From assembly GCF_002802915.1 (NCBI RefSeq), contig NZ_PEBJ01000002.1, positions 349,174-413,173 of the forward strand: a DNA stretch of 64,000 nt, in the 5' to 3' direction. This stretch comes from Bifidobacterium felsineum (GTDB lineage Bacteria > Actinomycetota > Actinomycetes > Actinomycetales > Bifidobacteriaceae). Below are positions 8,288-17,218 of the stretch, piece by piece. The notes under the pieces were generated by a model. The model was given only the letters and a program-made list of their open reading frames with translations. It was not told the DNA's origin and made no database searches. The translations under genes and the position numbers were made by a program. Position 1 is the stretch's first letter, and every line of letters starts with the position of its first letter.

Positions 8288-9235
8288 ATGAATATTAAAT
8301 GTAACAGTTCTCCCACTGTAATAACTCGGCAGATTTCCACTAGTTTCTTTTATCGGTATCGTTCGCGGTTGGCTGCGTTTGGTTTTGCTGCTCCGTTGAT
8401 TGTGTATTTGTTGTTGTTCTATGTGTCGCCGTTGGTGCAGAACGTGTCGATGAGTCTGCATCGGTATACGCGTAGGACGTTCGTGACTGGTGATGCGCCG
8501 TTCACGGGGTTGGATGTGTATCGGGAGGTTGTGTCGTCTTCGGAGTTCTGGGTGACGTTGGGGCAGACGTTGGTGTTCGTGTTCGCGTCAATCGCGGTGC
8601 AGTACGCGTTGGGGTTGGCGTTGGCGGTGTTCTTCAACCAGAATTTCCGTCTGTCGGGTTTCCTTCGTGGCATTTTCCTGGTGCCGTGGTTGTTGCCGCC
8701 GATGGTGTCGGGCACGACGTGGCAGTGGATGATGGACGCGGACAACGGGATCCTGAACCGGTTCCTGGGGTTGTTCGGCGTGGGGCCGGTGTGGTGGTTG
8801 CAGGCGGACAATTCCCTGTGGGCGGTGATTATAGCGAATATCTGGCTGGGTATCCCGTTCAATCTGGTGATCCTGTATTCGGGTTTGCAGAACATCAACG
8901 GGGATCTGTACGAGGCGGCGTCGATCGACGGGTGCAACGGGTGGCAGCGGTTCTGGAGGATCACGTTCCCCCTGTTGCGTCCGGTGACGTTGATCACGCT
9001 GATGCTGGGTTTCGTGTACACGCTCAAGACGGTGGACATCATCTGGCTGATGACGCAGGGCACGGGCACGTCGCAGACGCTGGCGACCTGGGCGTACGCG
9101 CTGGCGTTCGCGAAGGGCAGCCATATGACGATCCAGTATTCGGAGGCCTCGGTGATCGGCACGATCCTGATCCTGGTGGCTTTGGTGTTCGCGTTCGTGT
9201 ACCTGTGGGCGCAGAAGAGGGAAGAGGAGGCGTGA
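8288..9235 (+). CDS. ABC sugar transporter permease (MalF type)
   Basis: A 315-residue inner-membrane permease with about six transmembrane helices. The first reads FGFAAPLIVYLLLFYVSPLV. The ATPase-docking EAA loop is EAASIDGCNGWQRFWRITFP, about 90 residues from the C-terminus. The start is the ATG at 8288, preceded by AGAGGAAG; an in-frame TTG at 8273 lacks support. Codon use changes within the gene: the first 30 codons are AT-rich, then codons ending in G (TTG, GTG, ACG) dominate. It pairs with the next permease. No ATP-binding gene lies in the locus, so a shared MsmK-like ATPase must energise it. Confidence 0.9.
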   Translation: MNIKCNSSPTVITRQISTSFFYRYRSRLAAFGFAAPLIVYLLLFYVSPLVQNVSMSLHRYTRRTFVTGDAPFTGLDVYREVVSSSEFWVTLGQTLVFVFASIAVQYALGLALAVFFNQNFRLSGFLRGIFLVPWLLPPMVSGTTWQWMMDADNGILNRFLGLFGVGPVWWLQADNSLWAVIIANIWLGIPFNLVILYSGLQNINGDLYEAASIDGCNGWQRFWRITFPLLRPVTLITLMLGFVYTLKTVDIIWLMTQGTGTSQTLATWAYALAFAKGSHMTIQYSEASVIGTILILVALVFAFVYLWAQKREEEA

Positions 9236-9236
9236 G

Positions 9237-10052
9237 ATGAGGCATCGTCCTACCTGGTGGAAGACGCTTGTCGCGCTGGCGTTGACGGGGATCATGCTGT
9301 TCCCGATGTATTGGATGGTGAACATCTCGTTCACGCAGCGCCGGTCGATCCGTTCGGCGGACCTGTGGCCGAGGGACTTCACGCTGGCGAACTACGGGTC
9401 GGTGTTCAGGACGCAGCTGCCGTATCTGGGCACGTCGCTGCTGATCGCGTTCAGCGTCGTATTGGTGACGCTCGTGATCGCGCTGCCGGCGTCGTATTCG
9501 ATCAGCTTCCTGGATTTCGCGGGCGCGAGGAGCATGAACTTCGTGCTGATCCTGGCGCAGATGATCCCGGCGGTGGTCATGTCGCTGGGCTTCTACTCGC
9601 TGTTCAACGACCTGGGGCTCCTGGACTCGATACCGGGGCTGATCCTGGCGGACAGCACCCTGTCGATCCCGTTCGCGGTGATCCTGCAGACCGCGTTCAT
9701 GCAAACCATGCCGAAGTCCCTGATCGAGGCCGCGAAGATCGACGGCGCGTCGGACTGGACGATCTTCACGCGGATCGTGATACCCCTGTCGCGCAACACG
9801 ATCGTGACCACGTCCCTGTTCGCGTTCCTGTGGGCCTGGTCCGATTTCATGTTCGCGTCCACGCTGAACCCGGGAGGCGGCAAGCTCAGGCCGATCACGA
9901 TGGGCATCTACGACTTCATCTCCGCGAACAACGAGGAGTGGGGGCCGTTGATGGCCACGGCCGTGCTCGCCTCCGTGCCCACCGCGGTGCTGCTGCTGGT
10001 GGCCCAGAAGTACGTGGCCGCGGGCGTGACCGCCGGCGCCATCAAGGACTGA
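9237..10052 (+). CDS. ABC sugar transporter permease (MalG type)
   Basis: A 271-residue inner-membrane permease, partner of the preceding MalF-like protein. An N-terminal helix (ALALTGIMLFPMYWMVNISF) is followed by five more hydrophobic segments. The EAA loop EAAKIDGASDWTIFTRIVIP docks the ATPase. The ATG starts one base after the previous gene's TGA, so translation is probably coupled. MalG-type family features include QMIPAVVMSLGFY and the C-terminal LLVAQKYVAAGVTAGAIK. The gene is strongly GC-rich, unlike the dehydrogenase and DUF4867 genes at the head of the same operon. Confidence 0.9.
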   Translation: MRHRPTWWKTLVALALTGIMLFPMYWMVNISFTQRRSIRSADLWPRDFTLANYGSVFRTQLPYLGTSLLIAFSVVLVTLVIALPASYSISFLDFAGARSMNFVLILAQMIPAVVMSLGFYSLFNDLGLLDSIPGLILADSTLSIPFAVILQTAFMQTMPKSLIEAAKIDGASDWTIFTRIVIPLSRNTIVTTSLFAFLWAWSDFMFASTLNPGGGKLRPITMGIYDFISANNEEWGPLMATAVLASVPTAVLLLVAQKYVAAGVTAGAIKD

Positions 10053-10101
10053 CATATTCGTTCGCGAGAAACGTAAACAAGATCGTCAAAGGAGAATGAT
10101 C

Positions 10102-12228
10102 ATGACCCAATTCACGTTATCCGCCGACGGGTCCGCGCTGCTGTGGACCGGAGACGGCGAGTACCTTCGTGTCGAGCCGTGGGGAGACAACAGCGTGCGC
10201 GTGCGCTCGGCGCGCATGCACCCGGTCGAGGACACCGCATGGGCCCTCACGGGGAAGCCATCGACAGAGGGCTTCCGTATCGAGATCGACGAGGAAAAGG
10301 ACGAGGCCGTCGTGTCGAACGGCGGGATCGTCGTCAGGGCCCGGGCCCGCCACTGGTGGAACGGGTGCCAGGGGTACGAGGCGTTCGTCTGCCGCCTGTC
10401 CTTCCACAAGGCCGACGGCACGCTCCTGTTCGAGGAGACCGGCGAGGGCGGCTCCCTGAACCTCAGGGCCCGCGCCTACCGGCCCATCACCGGCGGCGAC
10501 CACGAGATCTCGGTCTCCTTCCTGGCTCCTAGGGACGAGCACCTGTACGGCATGGGCGAATACCAGCAGGACACGCTCGACCTCAAGGGCTGCGCGCTCG
10601 AGCTCGCCCACCGCAACTCCCAGGCGTCGGTGCCGTTCGTGGTCTCCTCGGCCGGATACGGGTTCCTGTGGAACAACCCCGCGATCGGCTCGGTCGAGTT
10701 CGCGTCCAACCGGACCCGGTGGGTTGCGCGCTCGAGCCGCCAGCTCGACTACTGGGTCACCGCGGGCGACACGCCCGCTCAGATCGAGTCCCAGTACGCC
10801 GACGCGACCGGCCACGCGCCGGCCATGCCCGAATGGGGGCTCGGCTTCTGGCAGTGCAAGCTGCGCTACTGGAACCAGGAGCAGCTCCTCGAGACCGCCC
10901 GCGAGTTCAAACGCCGCGGCATCCCCCTCGACCTGATCGTCATCGACTTCTTCCACTGGCCCCGCATGGGCGACTTCCGCTTCGAGGACGAGTTCTGGCC
11001 CGACCCCAAGGCCATGTGCGACGAACTGCACGACATGGGCGTCAGGCTCATGGTCTCCGTATGGCCCCAGGTCGCGCTCACCAGCGAGAACTACGTCGAG
11101 CTCAAGTCCAGGAACCTGCTCGTGCGCCCCGAACGCGGCGAGGACATCGCCATGATGGCCTGGGAGCCGTGCACGTTCATCGACGCGACCAACCCCGCCA
11201 CCCGCGACTACGTATGGGACAAATGCCGCAGGAACTACGCCGACCTCGGGGTCGACGCGTTCTGGCTCGACGAGGCCGAACCCGAATACGGCTCCTACGA
11301 CTTCGAGAACTGGCGCTACCACGCCGGACCCAACGAACAGGTCGGCAACATCTACCCCGTCGAATACAACCGCGGCTTCTACGAGGGCCAGCAGGCCATG
11401 GGACGCGACGGCGAGATCGTCAACCTCACCCGCTGCGCGTGGGCCGGCTCCCAGAAATACGGGGCCCTGGTCTGGAGCGGCGACGTCGGCTCCACGTTCA
11501 AGGACCTCAAAGCCCAGATCACCTGCGCGATCCACATGGGCATGGCCGGCATCCCCTGGTTCACCACCGACATGGGCGGCTTCCACAACGGCGACATCGA
11601 ATCCGACGCGTTCCGCGAACTGTTCGTCCGCTGGGCCCAGTTCTCCTGCTTCCTGCCCGTCATGCGCAACCACGGCAACCGCAGCCTCCACGAGCCGGAA
11701 CACACCCGCGACCAGGCCACCCCCCTCGACAGGGGACACGAGGCCATCCTCTACGAGGAGGGCGCCCTCAAGGAAATGGTCCGCGCCAAGGACGGCACGC
11801 CCCGCTTCTACTCCGGGGCCGACAACGAGCCATGGAGCATGGGCCGGCAGGTCGAGGACATCCTCGTCAAATACATCCGCGTGCGCGAGGCCATGCGCCC
11901 CTACACGCGCGAACTGTTCGACCAGGCCCACAGGAACGGCCAACCCCTCGTGCGCGGACTCTTCTACGAATTCCCCCACGACCCGAACACCGCCGACATC
12001 AACGACGAATACATGTTCGGCCCCGACCTGCTCATAGCCCCCGTCACCCAGGCCGGCGCCACCAGCCGAACCGTCTACCTGCCCGGCGGCCCCGACACCA
12101 CCTGGACCAACCTCCACGACAACACCACCCACCCAGGCGGCACCCACGTCCAGGCCAACGCGCCACTCGACGTCATCCCCGTCTACGCACGCAACAACCA
12201 ACACCACAACCTAACCAACCTGATATAA
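10102..12228 (+). CDS. Glycoside hydrolase family 31 (alpha-glucosidase / alpha-xylosidase type)
   Basis: A 708-residue retaining alpha-glycosidase with no signal peptide, so it acts in the cytoplasm on sugars brought in by the adjacent importer. An N-terminal beta-sandwich precedes the (beta/alpha)8 barrel, which begins near PEWGLGFWQCKLRYWNQEQL. The nucleophile motif is DAFWLDEAEPE with Asp near residue 390. Further conserved blocks are LTRCAWAGSQKYGALVWSGD and GIPWFTTDMGGFHNGD, and the PVMRNHGNR region belongs to the acid/base side. AAAGGAG at 10088-10094 favours the ATG at 10102 over the one at 10096. The FWLDEAEPE variant is typical of uncharacterised GH31 enzymes rather than classic maltases, so glucose versus xylose specificity stays open. 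Almost every codon ends in C or G. Confidence 0.9.
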   Translation: MTQFTLSADGSALLWTGDGEYLRVEPWGDNSVRVRSARMHPVEDTAWALTGKPSTEGFRIEIDEEKDEAVVSNGGIVVRARARHWWNGCQGYEAFVCRLSFHKADGTLLFEETGEGGSLNLRARAYRPITGGDHEISVSFLAPRDEHLYGMGEYQQDTLDLKGCALELAHRNSQASVPFVVSSAGYGFLWNNPAIGSVEFASNRTRWVARSSRQLDYWVTAGDTPAQIESQYADATGHAPAMPEWGLGFWQCKLRYWNQEQLLETAREFKRRGIPLDLIVIDFFHWPRMGDFRFEDEFWPDPKAMCDELHDMGVRLMVSVWPQVALTSENYVELKSRNLLVRPERGEDIAMMAWEPCTFIDATNPATRDYVWDKCRRNYADLGVDAFWLDEAEPEYGSYDFENWRYHAGPNEQVGNIYPVEYNRGFYEGQQAMGRDGEIVNLTRCAWAGSQKYGALVWSGDVGSTFKDLKAQITCAIHMGMAGIPWFTTDMGGFHNGDIESDAFRELFVRWAQFSCFLPVMRNHGNRSLHEPEHTRDQATPLDRGHEAILYEEGALKEMVRAKDGTPRFYSGADNEPWSMGRQVEDILVKYIRVREAMRPYTRELFDQAHRNGQPLVRGLFYEFPHDPNTADINDEYMFGPDLLIAPVTQAGATSRTVYLPGGPDTTWTNLHDNTTHPGGTHVQANAPLDVIPVYARNNQHHNLTNLI

Positions 12229-12282
12229 GTGAATGGCCGAGGCATATTTTACCCAATCAATGCCCCGGCCATTCACTTATAT
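12223..12282. terminator. Bidirectional terminator between GH31 and AraC genes
   Basis: ATATAAGTGAATGGCC (12223-12238, overlapping the GH31 stop) pairs perfectly with 12267-12282, and the stem is extended by GAGGCAT/ATGCCCC inside. It separates the convergent GH31 and araC-type genes. Confidence 0.75.
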
Positions 12283-12299
12283 GCAATGCTCTTTTCCAC

Positions 12300-13187
12300 T
12301 CATCCAAGAATGGCACGTAAAAAATTGAGATTGATCTCGGTATCATTATGCAATCTATCCCTCTGCTGTCGGTAGCGGGCAGGAGTCATAGCATATATGG
12401 TTTTAAACTGTTTCGTAAGCACTTCCACACTTCCATACCCACAACGCTTAGCAATCTCGTTAAGACTCATATCCGTAAGCATGAGAAGGTCGCTAGCCTT
12501 TGTTACTCGAATACGATTTATGTAGTCCTTAATTGTCAAGCCTGATTCACGACGAAATTCACGAGATAAATAGCTACGATTCATATTCAATTGGGCAGCG
12601 ACTTCATTAACACCAATTGGCTCTAGATAATGATCGGCAATATAATCCATAGTTCGCCTAGTAATCTCTCCGTATGCAAGATTCATACCAGGCACAGTTT
12701 CAGAAACAATTTGTTCCGAAAGCTGATGAAGAAACTCATACGTGAGTGAGTTCAGTTTCAACTCATCTTCCGGAGTACTTCTCGAGTGGGATAGGCAACT
12801 AACGATAATACGGAGGAATTCCAACGCATTTTTGACGCGCAATGTATCATGACCTCGAGCTAAGCCCAATGCAGCAAGATAATATTCAGCATTTTCACCA
12901 TTGAAGCCAAGCCATAGATACGTCCAAGGATGTGCCTGTGATGTTATAAAGGATGCTCCGTCATCGGGACGAATTATAAAACCTTCATTACGATTTAAAT
13001 GGTATTGCATTCCATTAGAAATGAGTCGCCCTTCACCCTCAATGACCAAGTAAATCGTGTAAGCGCTACGCATTGCAGGCCCGTAACCGTATCCAGGCTT
13101 TGGCTGAGAGATACCGCAAAAAGAAAAGCCCAACCCTCGGATCACATGCGTTGGACGCAATATGTAATATATAGAATCTTCCGCCAT
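12300..13187 (-). CDS. AraC-family transcriptional regulator
   Basis: A 295-residue regulator with an N-terminal cupin-like sensing domain (AYTIYLVIEGEGRLISNGMQY, then NRNEGFIIRPDDGASF) and a C-terminal double HTH. The first helix pair is IGVNEVAAQLNMNRSYLSREFRRE. The second is DMSLNEIAKRCGYGSVEVLTKQFK, ending in the family signature TPARYRQQR. It sits convergent to, and at the end of, the sugar-uptake operon, so it most likely activates that operon in response to the imported sugar. This is an inference from position. Like the operon's first genes it is AT-rich, which suggests they arrived together. Confidence 0.9.
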   Translation of the reverse strand: MAEDSIYYILRPTHVIRGLGFSFCGISQPKPGYGYGPAMRSAYTIYLVIEGEGRLISNGMQYHLNRNEGFIIRPDDGASFITSQAHPWTYLWLGFNGENAEYYLAALGLARGHDTLRVKNALEFLRIIVSCLSHSRSTPEDELKLNSLTYEFLHQLSEQIVSETVPGMNLAYGEITRRTMDYIADHYLEPIGVNEVAAQLNMNRSYLSREFRRESGLTIKDYINRIRVTKASDLLMLTDMSLNEIAKRCGYGSVEVLTKQFKTIYAMTPARYRQQRDRLHNDTEINLNFLRAILG

Positions 13188-13328
13188 TGGAATCCAATCT
13201 ACAGTCCAATTTATCCTGAAGACTCAGTATAAAATTTGTAGAACAAATCACACGCAGCGACTCTCGCTCACAAGAATAAAAAAGGCAATGTGGATAAAAA
13301 AGTATAAGCTTTATGTACTTAAATACAT

Positions 13329-14192
13329 TCAGAATTGTCTGTTGACCGCGTCAGCACCGTATCTACCGAACTGGGAATCACTGCTCGCGGTGCTTGTGCT
13401 CCAGAATGTGGGAATGATTCGTGTACCTGAAGGACTGTAATTACTGTACGTCTTAACCACGCAATCGGCACCAGGCTCACATGTAACACCACTGTCGCCT
13501 ATTGCATAACCTGCATCCACGACATTTCCCGCAGCATCCACTGCCTGGTAATACACCTCAAAAAATGTCAATGCATTCTGCGAATTATTATGCACCGTAA
13601 TTGGCACCCGATATGAGAATGACGATTGCTGCAAGATATCACCAATTGCCGTCACCGTCAGCATCGGAGTTTCGGACTGTTGCTGGGCCTGCTTGATTTC
13701 CTGAATCAGCTGCCCATACTTTTCCTGGTCTCGTTTGAGCTGATCGACCTGACTTCCCGCTTCCCGCAGCTGCCGCTGCCGGTTGTCTACATCCTGCTTT
13801 GATTCCTCGAGATCACTGTTGGCCCATTTTAGGTTCTCGGCTTCCTTGCGGTATTGCGGGCTTTCCTGGACAACCACGGAACGGCCGCCCATATTCCATC
13901 CGACAATACCTGCGCCAATCAATGCGGCAACACAGGCTAAAGCCATCAGCACTCGTGCACCTATAGCAAGACGCCGGGCGAGTATCCCATTATCATCGCG
14001 GGAAACCATCGTCTTTACAGCGGTGAACGCATCATCGACAATATCGAATAATCGATCCGGCAAGACCTTCCCTTCAACGTCACGCTCACGAAGGAACGGA
14101 TGCCATTGTGCACCGTCATTGCGAGGATCGGCTTCCTTATTCGTCGTTTGCGTCGTCTTCGAAGCGTTGCATTGTGGTTGTTTCTCACTCAT
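13329..14192 (-). CDS. Membrane-anchored coiled-coil protein of unknown function
   Basis: A 287-residue protein. A charged cytoplasmic N-terminus (about 85 residues) is followed by one transmembrane helix (VLMALACVAALIGAGIVGW), then a heptad-rich coiled coil of about 65 residues (LEESKQDVDNRQRQLREAGS onward). The outer C-terminal domain is beta-rich (PITVHNNSQNALTFFEVYYQ, with two cysteines in VTCEPGADCVV), reminiscent of FxLyD-type immunity or adhesion modules. Its ATG overlaps the stop of the preceding gene by four bases, so the two are translationally coupled. The layout matches that neighbour, so the pair are paralogues. I do not recognise a function; an envelope-sensing or cell-surface role is possible. 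Confidence 0.65.
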   Translation of the reverse strand: MSEKQPQCNASKTTQTTNKEADPRNDGAQWHPFLRERDVEGKVLPDRLFDIVDDAFTAVKTMVSRDDNGILARRLAIGARVLMALACVAALIGAGIVGWNMGGRSVVVQESPQYRKEAENLKWANSDLEESKQDVDNRQRQLREAGSQVDQLKRDQEKYGQLIQEIKQAQQQSETPMLTVTAIGDILQQSSFSYRVPITVHNNSQNALTFFEVYYQAVDAAGNVVDAGYAIGDSGVTCEPGADCVVKTYSNYSPSGTRIIPTFWSTSTASSDSQFGRYGADAVNRQF

Positions 14193-14932
14193 GGAATCAC
14201 CGCCGTTTTCACGTCCTCGGTGTATTGACCGTCGATGCTTTCTGTCGAATCAGGATATTTGGTACTTGTTACTGATGCTTCGAACTTTGTTGGCTTGATG
14301 GTGGCACCGGAGAATCCTGCATCTTTGACCATGTCCTCCACCACCACCGTCTTACCTGGGTACACGACGATATTTGATGCATAGGCGCTTTCGTCACCGT
14401 CAAGCACCGCACCATCTTTGCCAATGATCTGGTAATCCACATAAGCGCTGTACATCACATGGCCCGTATTATTCCGTATGGTAATCCTCGGGTAATAGTA
14501 CAGGTCAATACCTCCACCTAGCTCCGTGTACCACGGGTCAATATCCGGGCTTATGGATTCCACGATCAGACCAGGCTGGCCAGCCTGAACATCTGCCGCA
14601 TATTGTTGATATAGCTTCTTGTCTTCGTCAAGCTGCTTCTGCTGCTCGACTACTTTCTTGCGTAAATCGTCGCGTTCCTCGGTCAGGTCTTTGGTTTTCT
14701 TGCGATTTTCGGCGGTCTCGCCTTTGACTTTCTTGGTTTGTGCTGCCAAAGCCAGATATGTCTGATCAGTGGTGGGATCTTTCGTGGCACGTCCGATGGC
14801 AAACGCTACACCAAACGCTAATGCCACGGCGGCGATAACCGCCACAATCATCCCAACGATGCGCCAGAATCCGGAACCTTCCCTCATACCTCCACTGTAC
14901 TGAGGTTGATAGTTATGCTGAGGCGAAGTCAC
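14189..14932 (-). CDS. Membrane-anchored coiled-coil protein, paralogue of its neighbour
   Basis: A 247-residue protein: a short Tyr/Gln-rich cytoplasmic tail, one transmembrane helix (IVGMIVAVIAAVALAFGVAF), a charged coiled coil (about residues 75-125, Lys/Glu-rich), and an outer beta domain with YYYPRITIRNNTGHVMYSAY near residue 155. The outer domain aligns by eye with that of the next gene (ITIRNNTGHVMYSAYVDYQ versus ITVHNNSQNALTFFEVYYQ). Both then continue with an Asp/Gly-rich loop and an acidic C-terminus. It is the first gene of the two-gene unit. Function unknown. Confidence 0.65.
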   Translation of the reverse strand: MTSPQHNYQPQYSGGMREGSGFWRIVGMIVAVIAAVALAFGVAFAIGRATKDPTTDQTYLALAAQTKKVKGETAENRKKTKDLTEERDDLRKKVVEQQKQLDEDKKLYQQYAADVQAGQPGLIVESISPDIDPWYTELGGGIDLYYYPRITIRNNTGHVMYSAYVDYQIIGKDGAVLDGDESAYASNIVVYPGKTVVVEDMVKDAGFSGATIKPTKFEASVTSTKYPDSTESIDGQYTEDVKTAVIP

Positions 14933-14977
14933 CTAAAGTTCATTTTTGGATATCGATAATCCGCAATGAAACATGCT

Positions 14978-16120
14978 TTATTTGGTAGGAATCACCGCAC
15001 TGGCAGCAGTCGCCGCGAACCCCTTGACCACTTCGATCATCACATCGCGGTCTTCCGCGTCGATGTTGCGCGCTGCCGCCAGCATCAGCGGCAATGATTG
15101 CGTCCAGTGCGCGGTCAGTTCGCCGAATGTACGGTATCCGCCGGCTTCGAAAATGGCGAATAGGTTTTCGATGAACCTGCGGCGATGCTCGTCGTCATAC
15201 TTGGCCATCCAGCCGTTGACTGTGCGCGCCAAGTATTGTGCGCTGGAAGCCAGCCCTGACGCTTGGACGAACCGACCATGATCAACCTGCCAGTGCAGGG
15301 CGAAATGTTGCATGATGCCGATGCCATCGCTGCTGACTACCGTGTAGCCATCGCTCAACTGTTCGCGGGTTTCGAACAGCATGCCGATAATCGAGGAGCC
15401 CGGTACTGACTTATGCACTTTGGATTCAATGCGCTGGAAGCCGGGCATGGCAAAGAAATCATCGTCAAAACCAGGACCATCATGCGAAAAGATCGCTATA
15501 GTACGGTCTTGGATCTCACGCGCCGCACAGGCGGCGGCATATACCGCGAGATTGCCGCCTTTGGAATGGCCACCAACCATGATCGGACCTTTCCAGCACC
15601 GCGCCACATGAGTGAGATATTCCGTTGCCGCTTTCTGGGATGCGACCGGTCTGCGGAAGGCCATGGTGAAATCCTCTTTCCATCCGACGATGGAGCTGTC
15701 AGTACCACGGAACGACACATATAAGGTGTTGGATTCATCACCGAGAGCGAATGCGCATGCCGAGAATTGCTTGGTGGTTTCCGGGTCGAATTCATCCACA
15801 TATTCGCCAACACGAACGTTCCGCCAGCGTGGGCTTTCGCACATCGCACGCAGCAAATCCACGTTCATCTGCGGCGACCATACTTTGCCAAACATGGCGT
15901 CGTAGCATTCGGCGCGCAGCAGATCGCGGATGGAAACCATCGGCATTGATGATTGCTCAGTTGATTCGATTGATATCGGTGAGCTCGCTTGATATCGCCG
16001 CACGTTATCCGGCATGCGCGCATATGCCAGCTGCGCCAGTGCCAGACTGTCCGTCTCGTTGAACAACGAAGCGGCAAACGTATCAAAATGCTCCCGGATA
16101 TCGTCCGTGATGTTTCCCAT
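14978..16120 (-). CDS. DUF2974-family alpha/beta hydrolase (lipase-like)
   Basis: A 380-residue predicted serine hydrolase. The nucleophile elbow is VGGHSKGGNLAVYAA near residue 190, the acid is probably in SHDGPGFDDDFF, and an oxyanion-region segment reads LYVSFRGTDSSIVGWKEDF. These are the hallmarks of the Mbeg1-like DUF2974 family. There is no signal peptide. The ATG at 16120 has AAGGA eight bases upstream and is preferred over the open frame reaching 16147. The family is widespread in Gram-positive gut bacteria, but its natural substrate is not known to me. Confidence 0.85.
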   Translation of the reverse strand: MGNITDDIREHFDTFAASLFNETDSLALAQLAYARMPDNVRRYQASSPISIESTEQSSMPMVSIRDLLRAECYDAMFGKVWSPQMNVDLLRAMCESPRWRNVRVGEYVDEFDPETTKQFSACAFALGDESNTLYVSFRGTDSSIVGWKEDFTMAFRRPVASQKAATEYLTHVARCWKGPIMVGGHSKGGNLAVYAAACAAREIQDRTIAIFSHDGPGFDDDFFAMPGFQRIESKVHKSVPGSSIIGMLFETREQLSDGYTVVSSDGIGIMQHFALHWQVDHGRFVQASGLASSAQYLARTVNGWMAKYDDEHRRRFIENLFAIFEAGGYRTFGELTAHWTQSLPLMLAAARNIDAEDRDVMIEVVKGFAATAASAVIPTK

Positions 16121-16208
16121 GGCAGTTTCCTTGTATGGCTTAGGCAAGTAAAGGGAGGATTCTCAACGAGACCCTCCCTTTACTGCAACACTTTAAAACG
16201 CCGCATCA

Positions 16209-16397
16209 TCATATCGACGGATAATACTTGTGCACATCAACTTTGTCGGCAAGTTCTCGCATTCCCTTGGCATTCTGCCTGTCGAGAGTCCCACCCTTCG
16301 CCAGCTTGTCCGCTTTAGAGTCAATGGCATGCTGCATGCCTGAGAAATACGACAGCGCCATTACGATTATCGCCAGAACCGCAACCATTATTTCCAT
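16209..16397 (-). CDS. Small single-pass membrane protein
   Basis: A 62-residue protein beginning MEIMVAVLAIIVMALSYFSG (one transmembrane helix), then a charged tail with Lys/Asp/Arg residues ending in VHKYYPSI. The ATG at 16397 has AAGGGG at proper spacing; the ATG at 16403 is too close. It lies between the DUF2974 gene and the pyr operon terminator, transcribed with the former. No function recognised. Confidence 0.55.
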   Translation of the reverse strand: MEIMVAVLAIIVMALSYFSGMQHAIDSKADKLAKGGTLDRQNAKGMRELADKVDVHKYYPSI

Positions 16398-16459
16398 GGT
16401 CATCGCCCCTTCATTGCACTGTAAAACGTGTGCATGTTCATAATAGTCCCGTAAATGAA

Positions 16460-16485
16460 AAACGCTCCTTGTACAAGGAGCGTTT
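16460..16485 (-). terminator. Terminator of the pyrimidine operon
   Basis: A perfect 26-base palindrome with arms AAACGCTCCTTG. On the minus strand it runs into GTTTTTCATTT, giving a classic Rho-independent terminator about 30 bases after the pyrE stop. Confidence 0.85.
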
Positions 16486-16517
16486 CCAATGGCGGCGAAC
16501 AGAATGCCGTTACGCGA

Positions 16518-17213
16518 TCATGCGCCGTACTGTTCGAGGTAGGCTTCGGCACGCTGCTTGATGTCATGGTCGAGCAGCGGAGTGCCGTCGGCCTTCTTCA
16601 TCTTGGCGGCGGCGTCGAAAATCTCACGCACGTTGGCGATGGCGAGCACCGGGAAGCCGAACTCCTGCTCCACGGCCTTGACTGCGGACAGGTCTGAATC
16701 CTTGGTCTTCTCCATACGATCCACGGAGAGCACCAGACCCACGACTTCGACGTTGGCTTCGGCCTTGAGCTTCGGGATGACTTCGCGCACTGCGGTACCG
16801 GCGGTCATCACATCGTCCACAAGCAGTACTTTCATGCCGTCGGTGAGCGGGGTACCAACCATCCAGCCGCCATCGCCGTGATCCTTCTTCTCCTTACGGT
16901 CGAAGGTGTATCCGACGGCCATGTTATGGCCCGCGGTCAGTGCGATTGCCGTGGAGACGGCCAGCGGAATGCCCTTGTATGCCGGACCGAACACGGTGTC
17001 GATGTCGCGCGGGATCGTGTTGTGTACGATGGCTTGGCTGATCTTCTCGGCATAGAAGGCACCCAGAGTCGCGATCTTCTTGCCGTTATCGAATGCTCCG
17101 GCGTTGATGAAATACGGGCTCTTGCGGCCGGACTTCAACGTGAAGTCGCCGAACTTCAATGCGTTGGATTCCAACAGGAATTCCGTAAAACGATGTGCAA
17201 GCGTTTCTGCCAT
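16518..17213 (-). CDS. pyrE: Orotate phosphoribosyltransferase
   Basis: Converts orotate and PRPP to OMP, the fifth step of de novo pyrimidine synthesis. The 231-residue protein shows [19 protein letters not shown] at the N-terminus, a catalytic-loop lysine region ([13 protein letters not shown]) and the PRPP-binding signature [16 protein letters not shown] near residue 125. The ATG at 17213 has GGAGGT seven bases upstream. That ribosome site overlaps the end of pyrD (its TAA is 17219-17221), so pyrD and pyrE are translationally coupled. It is the last gene of the operon. Confidence 0.95.
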   Translation of the reverse strand: MAETLAHRFTEFLLESNALKFGDFTLKSGRKSPYFINAGAFDNGKKIATLGAFYAEKISQAIVHNTIPRDIDTVFGPAYKGIPLAVSTAIALTAGHNMAVGYTFDRKEKKDHGDGGWMVGTPLTDGMKVLLVDDVMTAGTAVREVIPKLKAEANVEVVGLVLSVDRMEKTKDSDLSAVKAVEQEFGFPVLAIANVREIFDAAAKMKKADGTPLLDHDIKQRAEAYLEQYGA

Positions 17214-17218
17214 AGCAT

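Noticed and set aside
10117..12207. A long antisense frame and a second long plus-strand frame over the GH31 gene
   Set aside because: Almost all GH31 codons end in C or G, which opens the other frames. Their translations are low-complexity Arg/Pro/Val/Gly sequences with no family motif.
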